The position numbers and the translations under genes are program-made. From Tigriopus japonicus (lineage: Eukaryota > Arthropoda > Copepoda > Harpacticoida > Harpacticidae): 64,000 bases of DNA. This document shows, piece after piece, positions 10,087 through 21,100 of the stretch; the stretch's first letter is position 1; every line of letters starts with the position of its first letter. Location: NCBI GenBank assembly GCA_010645155.1, contig CM021315.1, positions 11,416,779 to 11,480,778 of the forward strand. Reading direction: 5' to 3'. The notes under the pieces are model-generated. The model made no database searches. It saw only the letters and a program-made list of their open reading frames with translations, and was not told the origin of the DNA.

Positions 10087-11010
10087 TCAAACGGAGAAAT
10101 TGATGGAAGACTCGGTGAGCTTGGCTTCGTCAGGATTGATGTGGCAAGGGATGAAGTAGAGTGACAAAATATTTGTCAGTGAGATGATGGGAGCATGTAT
10201 TCCGGAAAACTCGTGCTCAAATGGGATCAACGACAGTAAGGCCGCCAGAATTATTCCCACATGATGCACTTTGCCAAAATTGGAATCGTTGCGGAGTCGA
10301 GATTGGTAGAGATGAAGGAAGACACCGGACACGGCACTCACGATGGAACCGCATATAAACATGATCTGGTAAATCTCTTTGAACTCAAGAACATTGAAGG
10401 CTTCTTCCAGGTACAAACTGGCAGGAGCTAGAACGATCAGGCCAAAAATGTAGCTATAATATTGTCGATCCACAGAGTTGAAACGGGCATCAGCAATGCG
10501 CCCATGCAATGTATAAAAAAGTTGACAAATGACGTGCACGCAAAGCCAAAAGTAGGGAGATTCCAGTAAAGACATTCTGGGCTCGGTGACAAGCAAAGCC
10601 AGAGCACTAATTATTACAAAGATAGCTCCCATGAGTGACTTGCCACCATATTGATTGGGTTTTGTGTAAAACACGTCAACCAGGTGCAGGGACGCGGGCA
10701 GACAATTGCTTATGGCCAGAAATAATACCAAAGGTATGGAGGCTAAAGCCTTGGAACCGGCAATGATTCCCGATGTAAAGAAGAGGAAGTTTGGTAACAA
10801 GCTGATAAACCCGGTAGGATCCATGGGTATTGAAGCGAAGGTAATGGCCCCGGTGGCTCTGAGAATCTGGTAAAGAATGAATCCTACTAGCATTTGCCAT
10901 CCTTGAAAGACCATGGGGTAGTGAAACCCCAACACGGTCAGCACAAATTTGTTCGAGAAGTAGTTAAGAATCAGAAGAAAAAAGTAAAGAAAGGCTGCAT
11001 AGCGATTCAT
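10087..11010 (-). CDS. TMEM241: TMEM241-like nucleotide-sugar transporter family protein
   Basis: The product has 307 residues in one exon from the ATG at 11010. The N-terminal stretch, with FSNKFVLTVL then FHYPMVFQGWQ, corresponds closely to the start of vertebrate TMEM241. So does the later QQYYSYIFG-like segment (RQYYSYIFG here). About eight to ten hydrophobic helices are visible, typical of the drug/metabolite transporter superfamily that includes the SLC35 nucleotide-sugar transporters. TMEM241 is a Golgi membrane protein linked to UDP-GlcNAc transport. The frame stays open upstream to 11166 with an acidic, Ser/Glu-rich stretch, but the only start there is GTG. A TTTTTAG acceptor-like sequence at about 11206-11212 (minus strand) means an upstream exon could add about 50 or more acidic residues. 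The human protein is about 296 residues, which favours the internal ATG. Confidence 0.85.
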   Translation of the reverse strand: MNRYAAFLYFFLLILNYFSNKFVLTVLGFHYPMVFQGWQMLVGFILYQILRATGAITFASIPMDPTGFISLLPNFLFFTSGIIAGSKALASIPLVLFLAISNCLPASLHLVDVFYTKPNQYGGKSLMGAIFVIISALALLVTEPRMSLLESPYFWLCVHVICQLFYTLHGRIADARFNSVDRQYYSYIFGLIVLAPASLYLEEAFNVLEFKEIYQIMFICGSIVSAVSGVFLHLYQSRLRNDSNFGKVHHVGIILAALLSLIPFEHEFSGIHAPIISLTNILSLYFIPCHINPDEAKLTESSINFSV

Positions 11011-11735
11011 GATGGAGGATTGACTTGGAGGAACTGGATCCGCCAATTCTACGTCTGAGAAGCCTTCGCGGTCGGACTCTTCAGATGCTTCAGGTTGAAG
11101 TGGGCATTTTTCTTCATCGGAATCCTCAAGATTCGTAATCTGGTCCCCACTACGGCCTCGGGACACTAGAGGCCACTTCGTTTTGGAGATTGTGAAGACA
11201 GATGTTCTAAAAATAGAAATGATTCCATTTCACTAATTGTCGGCCTTCCCAAAAATAGACAATTCATACAAATATTGTACACATTTGACGCAGAATAAGA
11301 AATGTGTTTTGTCCGACAAACACGCTTTCAAAGTAAAGCCTTTGATGATGCCAATCAGGCCATGATGTCAAATATTTATTCGACCATGCAACTTTGAAAA
11401 TGCCAGGCCAAAATTAATCGGTTTCATCAAGCGTTGCCATAAGTTCATTTTTTAAGGTTCGTCCGAAAGGTGGATCTTTACCCCGAAATTTCTTTACCTC
11501 CCTCATTAAGTTTAAAAACATCAAAACAGAAACAAATGATACATGTCCAGATTGGATCCAACTAAAATGTAATAATCACATTTCCCTCAAGTTTCTTCTG
11601 GAATGAAAACCGCAGTAGATGACCATATTCAAATATTGCAGCAACACTGCCCCAACAAGACTTCCATTTCGCGAGTTTTCACAGGAAGTTGAGTAACTCG
11701 TTAAGTGACTAGAGAATCGGACTCGCGCATCGAAA
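11011..11735. other. Divergent promoter region between TMEM241 and the next gene
   Basis: The two genes start back to back within about 0.7 kb, so this stretch probably holds both promoters. The first 156 bases may be coding or 5' UTR for TMEM241. No TATA box or clear initiator is identified. Confidence 0.45.
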
Positions 11736-12815
11736 ATGAACATTGACGACATTTATGCGGATCTTCAGGACATGTCCAATCTCTCAGGACCTTCGCTCGA
11801 TGGAAATACTTTGACTATTGAACCAGATTCCACAGACCTCGAGGCCAAGACAGATTGGTTGTTGAACAATCCTTTCGATTTTATTGAGCCCATGGCAATG
11901 GGAACAGATGAAGAGTTCAAGGATCAATCCAATCATGACCCATCTCAAGAGGTAAACGAGACGAAAAACGATTTAGACGAGCTGCTAGCCCTGGTTAGTC
12001 CATCATCGGCCATTCCTGATTTGAATTTTGGCAATCCTCCATCGACTTCATCCCCCAATTTGACTTTGGATGCCATAACCACGGGATCGGACGCAACCAA
12101 AGGCGATTTTGGCAAGTGTATTGATCAGTTAGTGGCTGAAACACTTCAAGAGGGCGATATGGAGCGAGAGGCGCAAGATGAGAACCAGAACCCGCTGTTA
12201 ACTTGCACTAATTCTGTGGGATTAGAGGATTTTCCCGAGCTGCTTCAAGATTATAGCAATTTCACCAGAACCGACATGTACCACGCAATGCCTGCTCCTC
12301 CTGAAGAGGCGAGGCATCCTTTGCATTTTCCTATCACGTCCATGGGTGGGGGATTTCGTCCCATGGGCCCAATGCGACCTTCGTATTTACCTCATCCTTA
12401 CCAAGCCGTACCTCCTTGCCGAATTGATTATCATCATGCTCCACCCATGCCACAGTGTCCTGGATGGCATGTGACGGGGATGCCTAGTGCTTTTCATGAA
12501 AATCAGCCTCTCAATCAACCACCCTCAACAGAGAATGAGAATGTGCGTCCCAATAGTAAACCCGTGAAATTGTGGCCTGACCAACGCGTGACTAGAAGGT
12601 ATAAGATTGAGGGTGTCGAAAAAGTTCCTAAACAGTGTGGAGATGCATTGATTGGACTTGTGACCAAACATTCCTGGGGCCTGAGTGTCAAGATCGTTGA
12701 GCGGCCTTTGAAAGCGGCTCAGGAACCCAAACCGTTAGAAAAGAAAAAGTCTGGAGATCATCAGCTTCGCCGAAAATCCCTCAATATTTTGAGGAAACGC
12801 AAGCTTTCCAAATAA
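11736..12815 (+). CDS. Uncharacterised 359-residue protein, basic C-terminus
   Basis: I do not recognise the family. The frame is intact and starts at an ATG in a good animal context (GAAAATGA). The first 180 residues are acidic and Asp/Ser/Asn-rich (MNIDDIYADLQDM start). The middle, about residues 185-270, is rich in Pro, Met and His (for example SMGGGFRPMGPMRP). A short more ordered-looking block follows at about 285-330 (KLWPDQRVTRRYKIEGVEK, then HSWGLSVKIVERP). The last 30 residues are strongly basic (LRRKSLNILRKRKL) and could be a nuclear localisation signal. An acidic Pro-rich protein with a basic end would suit a transcription or chromatin factor, but that is inference. It has no introns and is followed by AATAAA at 12966. 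Confidence 0.7.
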   Translation: MNIDDIYADLQDMSNLSGPSLDGNTLTIEPDSTDLEAKTDWLLNNPFDFIEPMAMGTDEEFKDQSNHDPSQEVNETKNDLDELLALVSPSSAIPDLNFGNPPSTSSPNLTLDAITTGSDATKGDFGKCIDQLVAETLQEGDMEREAQDENQNPLLTCTNSVGLEDFPELLQDYSNFTRTDMYHAMPAPPEEARHPLHFPITSMGGGFRPMGPMRPSYLPHPYQAVPPCRIDYHHAPPMPQCPGWHVTGMPSAFHENQPLNQPPSTENENVRPNSKPVKLWPDQRVTRRYKIEGVEKVPKQCGDALIGLVTKHSWGLSVKIVERPLKAAQEPKPLEKKKSGDHQLRRKSLNILRKRKLSK

Positions 12816-12965
12816 CTGTGCCGATATAGGGCAAATATGGAAATCATATGATGTGGTTAATTTTTTAAAATTCGTTCAGAAAAAGCACCAAATTCATTGA
12901 ATGTCTATTTGTCCGAAGTTGCCAATGAACAAAGCGGCCTCAAATTTATGTTTCTTAATGCAAGT

Positions 12966-12971
12966 AATAAA
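12966..12971 (+). terminator. Poly(A) signal for the 359-residue gene
   Basis: AATAAA lies 151 bases past the stop codon at 12815 and is the first exact match downstream. Confidence 0.6.
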
Positions 12972-14059
12972 ACAAATACATCACCTTTGCTCAGATGCAG
13001 TAGAAAATGTTGCTCTTTGAGGGATTTCAAATGAAATCGCGCTTGCGGTAGTAAAAAAAGAGAAAAATAACACATGTATTTACTAAATGTCCATGCAATC
13101 GCTGGAACATCCGTCAGCAGATCTTGAGGATGTGTCATTGACAGATTTTGGTTTTGGAGCCACCAGAGGGATTTTTTGACACCTGGAGAGTACCGCCCTC
13201 TATTGGAGAAAACCTCACGTCGGACCAAAGGAAAGAAACCACCTGTTGTTTGGGAGCGCTGAGCAACCTTTGTTTAACAAGATTCAGGTTGGCGTAAAGA
13301 AATAGTCTTGGTCAGATTTTGTACTACAGATCTCTCTTGTCGAACGTGACGATTTGCTTTCAGGTGCTTTCAATTTGCTTTAGATATTTATATCAATTCA
13401 ATGTTTTTCATTTTCCTTAATTTTAAAGAAAAACACGTGTTGACCTTATTTCAAAAGTCAAAATGGAATGCCTGTGCCGGTAAGTTCGTTAGAAATGAAC
13501 CAAGAGAGCGCTCACTTGCTCACCGTCCCTTCAGACATGTTTTGTTGCCAACATTTTCCTCTCACTCTTGAAAGTCTCATGAACGGGCGAGCGTAGATCC
13601 ACACGGCAACCGCAGGCGCTTCGAATCCCGTTGATCTGAATTTAGTAGGAAAGACACTGAAACGGAGTTTGAGGAATGCTTCCAAAAGCGAAATTTATGA
13701 TTTGAACAAATTTTCTGTGTTTTTTGTTTTATATGCAACAACATTTTTTTGCAAATTTTGATTTACATTTGGGAGTTTCAAAACTTATTCTTTCGACACC
13801 AACAGCAAAAACAAACTAGTTTGCATTGTGACTTGAATACGAATTCTCTGTAAATAAATGTCCTTTTCTGTCTGCAAAGCAAAGAAGAATCTTACTCACT
13901 CTAAAAATGCTGTATTGTGATCACAAAAAGCGTCTTTAACTCATTCCGTCAGACTTCAGCGTTGTACGAGCATTTCTTTTTATACAAGTCAATGATTCGA
14001 GCCGTGATGGGATTCTTTTGACACGAGGGAGCAATATTGAGCACGCCGGCGCGTTTCAC

Positions 14060-14065
14060 TCAGTT
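14060..14065 (+). promoter_or_regulatory. Possible initiator for the cadherin gene
   Basis: TCAGTT matches the arthropod initiator TCAKTY. A second match occurs at 14365-14370. No TATA box is found at the right distance from either. Six-base matches are common by chance, so either site is only a candidate. Confidence 0.2.
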
Positions 14066-14842
14066 CGGGGTTAAAGCTCTAGGTGGCAAAAGGTGAGCTT
14101 GTGCATCTCGAAGAAATTTCGAAGCCGTCTCAAACGTGGATTCATCGCTCAAGATATTCGCCTGTCAAGATCGAATCCGACCATTTTCAACAATATCCAA
14201 GACTAGTTTCGTTCAATTTCCACCTCCCAATTCGTTGTGTTCCACTTCCACCTGAGGAAAAACCCCGCGTTTGCTCATGGATGCCTAAGAAGCTGCATCC
14301 ATCCATCCATCCATCGTCAATCGTCGGTGACAGCCAAGAACAAGCGAGCAGAGCAGCCAGCCACTCAGTTCAGTTCGCTGGTGAACTTCAAAGCCCACAG
14401 GCCATCATTGTAGGGAAGCCGGGCCAAAAGAAGCAAAGCCAAAGTACCTGAGTAGTAGTTGTTGTAGTTGTTGTTGGTGGGTAGTGTGAAGCAAGAGGCT
14501 AGTAGGAGAGATCTCGCTCCTCATCCTCATCCTCTTCTCCATCGGCAAGCTCTCGGCGGCTTCTTCACTTGTTGTTCGGGAGAGTTCTTCTACCTGGAAA
14601 GGTGAAGCCATCCACGGTGGTGGTGTGTGCTTCTGCTTGATTGGGTGATTCAAAAGAGAATCAAGAACAACTTGAATCACGAAATCTGCCACAAATTCAT
14701 CCATCCATCCAAGTTTGTGTGATCCAGCCGGATCCGAGGCTGGTTGATTCGTTGTTTCTGGTGATTCAAGTGGTGAAGGTGCATCCAAGATTCCCGGTTG
14801 ATCATGTGAAACGGAAAGTTTAGTGCAAATATCAAGCAAGTC

Positions 14843-15107
14843 ATGAGGATTCAGTTAACGGCGAGGGGCAACCACGCCCCTGGCCTTGTGAGCTTGCTCT
14901 TAGTGCTTTTGGCGTGGCAATTCACGCCCAGTGCAGCCTTGACCCGACATCGACACCGTCGAGAGCCTTTTCCTTTGGCCGAACCCCAATATTTTGAGGG
15001 GCAAATTACGAAAAGGCTGAAGGATGAACAAAGGTCCAACGAATACAAGCCCAAATTCCACGATTGTGAGCGGTATACGCCGGAGGTGGAAGAAGAATCT
15101 CCTCGAG
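14843..15107 (+). CDS. shg: Cadherin exon 1: signal peptide and start of EC1
   Basis: It codes residues 1-88 plus one base of codon 89. The hydrophobic core [13 protein letters not shown] marks a signal peptide, with likely cleavage near residue 33. The basic cluster RHRHRR at 35-40 could be a furin-type site. [12 protein letters not shown] segment opens the first cadherin repeat. The donor CGAG|GTAAGA is strong. Confidence 0.85.
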
Positions 15108-18100
15108 GTAAGACCCGTCTTAGTTATGACTCATTTGAAATTGGGTTGGGGCTCTTTTGTGTGGGGAGATGTATGCTCTGTCATGGAATGTCAAGCGCTG
15201 AGAATGACCAATTCCTTCCGTTTGAGTCAGAAGCAGATTCAGAGTTCTGAGAAGTCTGACTTTGGTCTATGGTGAAATATTTCCTTGTCTTTAAGGACTT
15301 AGTACAAGGCGTTTCAAAGTGTTTCGTCTACCAAGAGTATTGTTGATATCCGATATCAGTCCGTGAATCAAAATAAAACTTCTTAGAAGTGAAGCAACAT
15401 GCGAACAAATCGCTCGGGGTGTGGATCATATTTTTCAATATTGAAAATTCTCCTGTCCTGAGTCACGACGACGACTTCCGCGACCAAGGACAGCTAAAAA
15501 TGGAAGTCAGCTTGATGCAAGCCAGCTGCACCAACGTGATTTCAATTTTCCAATTCCAAGAACATCCATGACATTCGTCATGTCCCGGATATCAGAAGCC
15601 ATTTCAATCATAAATTTTTATCGGTCGATTGCCATCTTGCATTTTTCCGTAGATTACCTCGCCATCTGCTGGCGATGCCTTAGTTTTCGACATGGCTAGA
15701 GTGCAAGAGAAAAAAACTGCAATCGCTTGCCAAACCTGTTGCCACCGCCCAACTAACCAAGCAACCTAGTGATAGAGCAAATCCATTGCACTTTTGCCAA
15801 GGTCAAGCTCTTCGTTTGATTTTGGAAGGATACTATCTATGCCTCTTTGACTTGGAGCCAAAACTATCAAGCCATGCAGCGATCAAAAGGGACGGGAAAT
15901 TTGCTAATCTCATATCGTGCATTTGAGTGTCGAATCTCTGAATCCTTTTGCAAAGCATTCAACGGGGTCAAATCCTGCCCCAGTCTGAGCATTTGGCAAA
16001 CGATTGGCTCAATTGACAAAGAACTTGGAACTCCTTTTCTTTCACGTTTTTCCCTTTCGTTCCGTTCGCTGAAAGGAAAATGAAAACAAACGAGATCAAG
16101 TTTCGAGAGAAGCTGCGAATTTTCGCTTGCCCATTCCAGAAGAAAGCACTGAAGTTTCGAAAACGTGGCTGTGTGATTTAGTGTGGAATTTGTTGTAGTT
16201 GGCAATGGTAGGATTGATGTGGTTTGAATGTTGTTTATCCGAGCGAGAAATGAAAGAAAGTAATATCCATGATGTTCGATTGGTTCAACCCGTTCAGAGG
16301 TGGTAAAATGGTGGTAAATATTTGGAACTTGTTTGGCAATGAATTCAACCCTTTAGTCAGGAAAATGACATTTGAACGACTGTAAACAACATTAGGAGGG
16401 CAGAGATCCAGAGTAACAAGAGCAGCAGCCTCCATGCCTCCCATCCAATGGGCTTGATGAGAGAAGTAATCCTAGATATTAGCACCCACAAGATAAATTC
16501 AAGATGCCTTCTTCCCACCCCTCTGTTTTTTCGAATTCGTTGCGCTGCACTCTCCCCTCCAAAATGGCCATATTTTTCTTGACACTCCGCTGAGTAAAGC
16601 AAACACTCGTTGGTGCGGGTGTTATTTTCTGCTACCCAGACCTCAGACCTCTAATGGAATAGAACGAACGAGTTCAACTACCCTGTATTTATGGGTACGA
16701 TACTCTTCGTTGTATGTAGAGTAGAAGTAAGTGAGTGAGTGAAAACATGGATGAACAGGTGTGATAATGCTCCAATGAATTATATGGATTAGATGATTCT
16801 TGATTAAGTGTGAATGGGATTTGCCATTAAATGACTGAGGCCAAATATTGTTTTGCGTTATTTTTGATTGCATCGTATTCCTAGCCTCGGCAAACAGATA
16901 TCACGGAAGTGTATGGAAGGGATATATTTCTTTATTCATGTGATCGAGTGGCGCTCCCTCCGCCCTGACCACTTCAAAATAATGTGATCCTTTTGCTTAC
17001 TCACACCTTCCTCCCCCAATAGAGCAGGGTACGATACACAACCCCTTTTTAGGGGGATAGGTTATTCAAGCACTCCCAAGTATATCATGAAAGTGCCTCG
17101 AAGGGAGGAGTGAGCTCAATTTCTGATTAGATCCCAATAATATAAATGATCAATAACGGTCCTCTGTGCCAGACCACGCTCAGGGTTCCTGAAGAGCGAG
17201 GTCATGAATGACACTTACGATTCATCTCGAAAGTAGCAGTTCATGTAAAAACAACTGTAGTCCACTATCGGTCTACTAATATGAAAGATATTTTTCTCTA
17301 GCTATACATTTTCTGTTTAACTATGGAAACGGTTTCTAGGACCTTTGTTGAATGCTTAAAGGTTGCGGCACCCTGGTGGAATTGGCACCCCCGTATCTAA
17401 TCGTATGATGAGGGTGCAATGCATTACTGGCATGCACTTTAGGGTAGATAGATCTGCATGGAGGAGGAATGATGTGATCGGAGACTCCCTTTTTCGGTTA
17501 CCTTTTTGCTCTTTCATCCGAAAGATCGACCAAATATTCCGTTTTTCTCTCCCCGAATAGGATTCAAATTTTTCAATTCTCTCCTCGATATCGCCAAACG
17601 CAAAGACACAGTACCAATTGGTGGAGAGTGTTCCAAGAAAAACAGAACTGACAACCAATTTCCCCAAGTCCAAGAAAGACTCCTCCCGGTCTTCTAACAT
17701 CAATTTATGCATGTGGCGGCTTCTGGCATGGTGTTCAAACGGTAGCTTCAGTGGTCTGCTGTGCCAAAACTGACTTCAACATATTGGCAAAGAGATTTCT
17801 CGTCTCTCTGTCAGCATTTCAGAGCAATCCTTTTGCCAACGGCGTCTCCTATATATTGTTTGTACACATGCATACGTTTAAGGAAGACGAAAGCTAGCGG
17901 ATTTATGCACGGTCGCGGACTTTTATTTGTTTAACAAATTGTATTCTTGGGCGGCATAACAAGTCCTGCTTGTGGAGAACCAATTGCTTTTGACTAGGCG
18001 TTAATCACGCTTTAGTTGTCGACCATAATAATTCCCCAGTCTCTTTTCTGAAACAAAACTTTCTGTCTACCTTGCTGAATAGTTGCAATTTCAACCAAGT

Positions 18101-21100
18101 TAGAAGAAGGCAAGAAAACCGCAATTGGATTAGTTCGTGACTCCGCGGCAAAGCTTCAAGTCAATTACGACTTGGCAATCGTCCTTGTGCGCCCCCATTA
18201 GAATGAATCGTAATCAATATCCATTGAACTTTTTGGGAAACGAGAACCCTCTTGGCGCTTTGGCGACAAACTTGGAAAAGCAATAATTCAACCGATTGCC
18301 AAGATTAAGAAAATTTGAAGGGAAGCCACAAAACACAATATCAAATTTTATGAGAGCCACTGCGAGGCCGAAGAGAGTGCTCACTTGAGTGTGCATGATT
18401 TTGCCCCAGTGAACTAGTAAATTTTCCTCTCTGTTTGCCATCAACTTGGTCTCGATCCTTTTTGGAAGAATACAATTCACTGACAGACCTCTGAGCTTAA
18501 AGGGCTTCTCTTAAATTAACCGGCTCAATCCCAGTCAAGAATTTGCAGACACGTTCATAGAAAGAAAACCATCTCAACCTGGACCGTCTGCATTGTTGAA
18601 CCTGCTTTTGACTAGGTGAACTTTATCCTTGTCCATGATCTTTTATGGACACATCGAAACCTTTGTCTCGATTCAATGCCTCTTTTACATTCAAACGCGT
18701 AGGGCATTGACTCTTAAAGTTGTAACTTGTTTCTTGAGGCAATCGATTTCTTTTATCTGAACGTTTTTCAAGTTAGATCTGATTGATACGCACTTAAGAC
18801 TTAAAAACAGAGCACCACTCTCACTGTTCTGTCACTTGGCATGTTTATTAAATGAAGCAAAAACCTGTCAAAATGCTGTCCTTTCAAAAGACGTCGCAAA
18901 AAAGAGAACCAAGTGTTAATAATCAATAGAGTAACGAGAACTGTGTATTTCAGTGTGCCCTTCTTTTCTGTTTTGATGTAACTAAACAATTTTTTAAACG
19001 TAACCAAGTGAAACATTAAATTGAATCCAACAAAGAGCAGAAAAGGCATAAACAAGAGGACTCTGTCCAGACTCTTCCGACGTCCTTGGTTGGTCCCACA
19101 ATCTCTACTGACTTCGCTTCTGTGTTCGTCCATATGGCAGATGAGAAAGTGGTCTCTTTTGCTGAGCTAAAAATTCGTCTTGACACACGAAAAAGATCAT
19201 CACACCAAGACGAACGAACTCAGAGAAACAGGGGATCTTCCTACTTAACTTCTGTACCTACGCATACACCGAACACATTCTGTGTCTCAGTGTCTTTGTA
19301 TTGGTGAGGAGAGAAGGCATGTACTAGTATCTGTGCCCAGCCAAGCTGAAAAATACTGAAAGGGGTCTATTTTCCCCCTGCAGTACCACTGAAAAAAGCC
19401 CTACCTAGTACTGTAAGAGGAGAGGGGGGGGCGTGTGAGTGTGGGAGTGAGTGAGGATTTCACGAGGCTCGCTTTGTTCCACCCGTTGGAAAGATAAGCA
19501 CTTTGAAAATGATTCCTGGAACACAAAAGTTCCAAATCTCGTCGAAACTTTGTCGTTTTTGGTACACTTTTTAGGAAATTTCTCGAAGCTTTTGAACTGC
19601 ATTTGGTGTAACTTTGCATTTGAAAAGTCTTACCCAATCTCTCTGAATATGATTAGGGGGCTTCAAGATTTTCTAATTTAGATATCAGAAACGGGTTTCT
19701 CGTTCTGCAATTCCTCGACTCTTTCAAGATTTATTGTACAAATGCATTTCCTGAAAGGCATTGAAAGAAAGAACGAACGAACGAACGTGGTTCTTCGTTT
19801 CAAATGAAGGATAATTCAAGTGTTAAATTATTACTAGCCTGACTTTCCCTCTTCCAAATTTGATCAAAATGTATTGTATTCAAGTTTCGCCAAGATTCAA
19901 TTTGTGCCCACATTCAGTTGTGCTTTAGAAAAGACATTTTTGGGCGTATATTGGAGCTGAAATAATGTACATGAGGAGCTCGTCTTTGAGTTTGAATTTT
20001 GCGGCTTTGCTCAAGCCAAACAAGTTTTTAGAGTCGTCTTTAAGACCATTCTAAAGTGAATATGTCAACATCATTTGCCAATGGTCGCAACATAGAACAA
20101 AACATGGCTTCAAAGCTTGCAGCCAAATGCAAAAGTTAAGCTCCAAAACCTCGAAATGGCTCTTGAGGACTTATGTCGTAGTCATATAACGTCGAAGCCA
20201 ACCGATCAATTCTAGTGCTTGCCTTTGGCTCATGTTAATCTCTTACCAAAGCCCAATGTGGTTGTCTCTCTGTCCGTTGGAAACATGCAATGTCGAAGCA
20301 AATATGTCGTATTGTAGTGGGTAAACACACCACCGTCATATCACTAGTAGAGCCCCATTACACCACCCTCGATTCGAACCTGTGAAGGCAAGAAGGAAAG
20401 CCAACGAAGAGCGTCATTTTGCCGTTTGCACGCTCTTCGGCAAAAAGCGACAAACGAAGGGAAATGATATTGACTCATTCTGTTTGGTTAACGTGGACCC
20501 ACTTGCAGCTCTAATGCACGTTATGCTGTACCTGAAAACTGGCCTCCTCTTCTTCCTCGTTGGGACGATTACTTACCTTGTCTTTAGTATGGAAGGTTAA
20601 TGACTTGTTTTCGGATCAAACACATTCTGGGTGGCTTTTAGTCGTCCCATTAATTCCGGTAAGGGAGTTAAGTAACAAAAGGTTACTCCTATTTTTGTAC
20701 GAAGGTCACGCTTTGTGTTCGACAGAAAAGTCTCTTTTTTCCATTTAAAAGCACTTTCAAAATGTAATGCTCAAGAGTGAGTTTGAAGCAAACATTTGTC
20801 ATTGACCCACCAAAGCAGAAGAAAAAAAACTTGTTTGCCAACATCTGGGTAAATCTGCGATTTCACTGAGTTTTGGGCCTCGATAGGACAGCATACGTAC
20901 AACGAAATATACGATTGCCATTTTCCATCTTTGGATCTCACTTTCTGTCTTCAGACGCGAGGGTTTCTTTCTCTGTCTCTGTCAGTGAGAACATATGAGT
21001 TAGTGTAAGGAATGACGCGATGAATGATATTTTTAAAGTGACGTTGCGACAAAAATCGCCCTTTTTGAAGTCATGAATTCGAGTCTCTTTGGGAGCAGTT

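Larger units (their letters stand above)
12816..14842. other. Spacer, then 5' UTR and promoter region of the cadherin gene
   Basis: The left part holds the 3' UTR of the preceding gene. No coding region is supported. The right part, roughly 14060-14842, is probably promoter and 5' UTR of the cadherin. It has a short ATCC microsatellite at about 14302-14317 and several small upstream ATGs (for example 14279, which stops after three codons). Non-coding 5' exons cannot be excluded. Confidence 0.5.

Noticed and set aside
12905..13228. 107-codon minus-strand frame downstream of the 359-residue gene
   Set aside because: No recognisable motif, overlaps the probable 3' UTR of the + strand gene, and has no independent promoter or poly(A) evidence.
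13580..13640. Possible tRNA trace with CTTCGAATCCC
   Set aside because: Only a B-box-like match is present; no A box at a good distance and no pairing arms.
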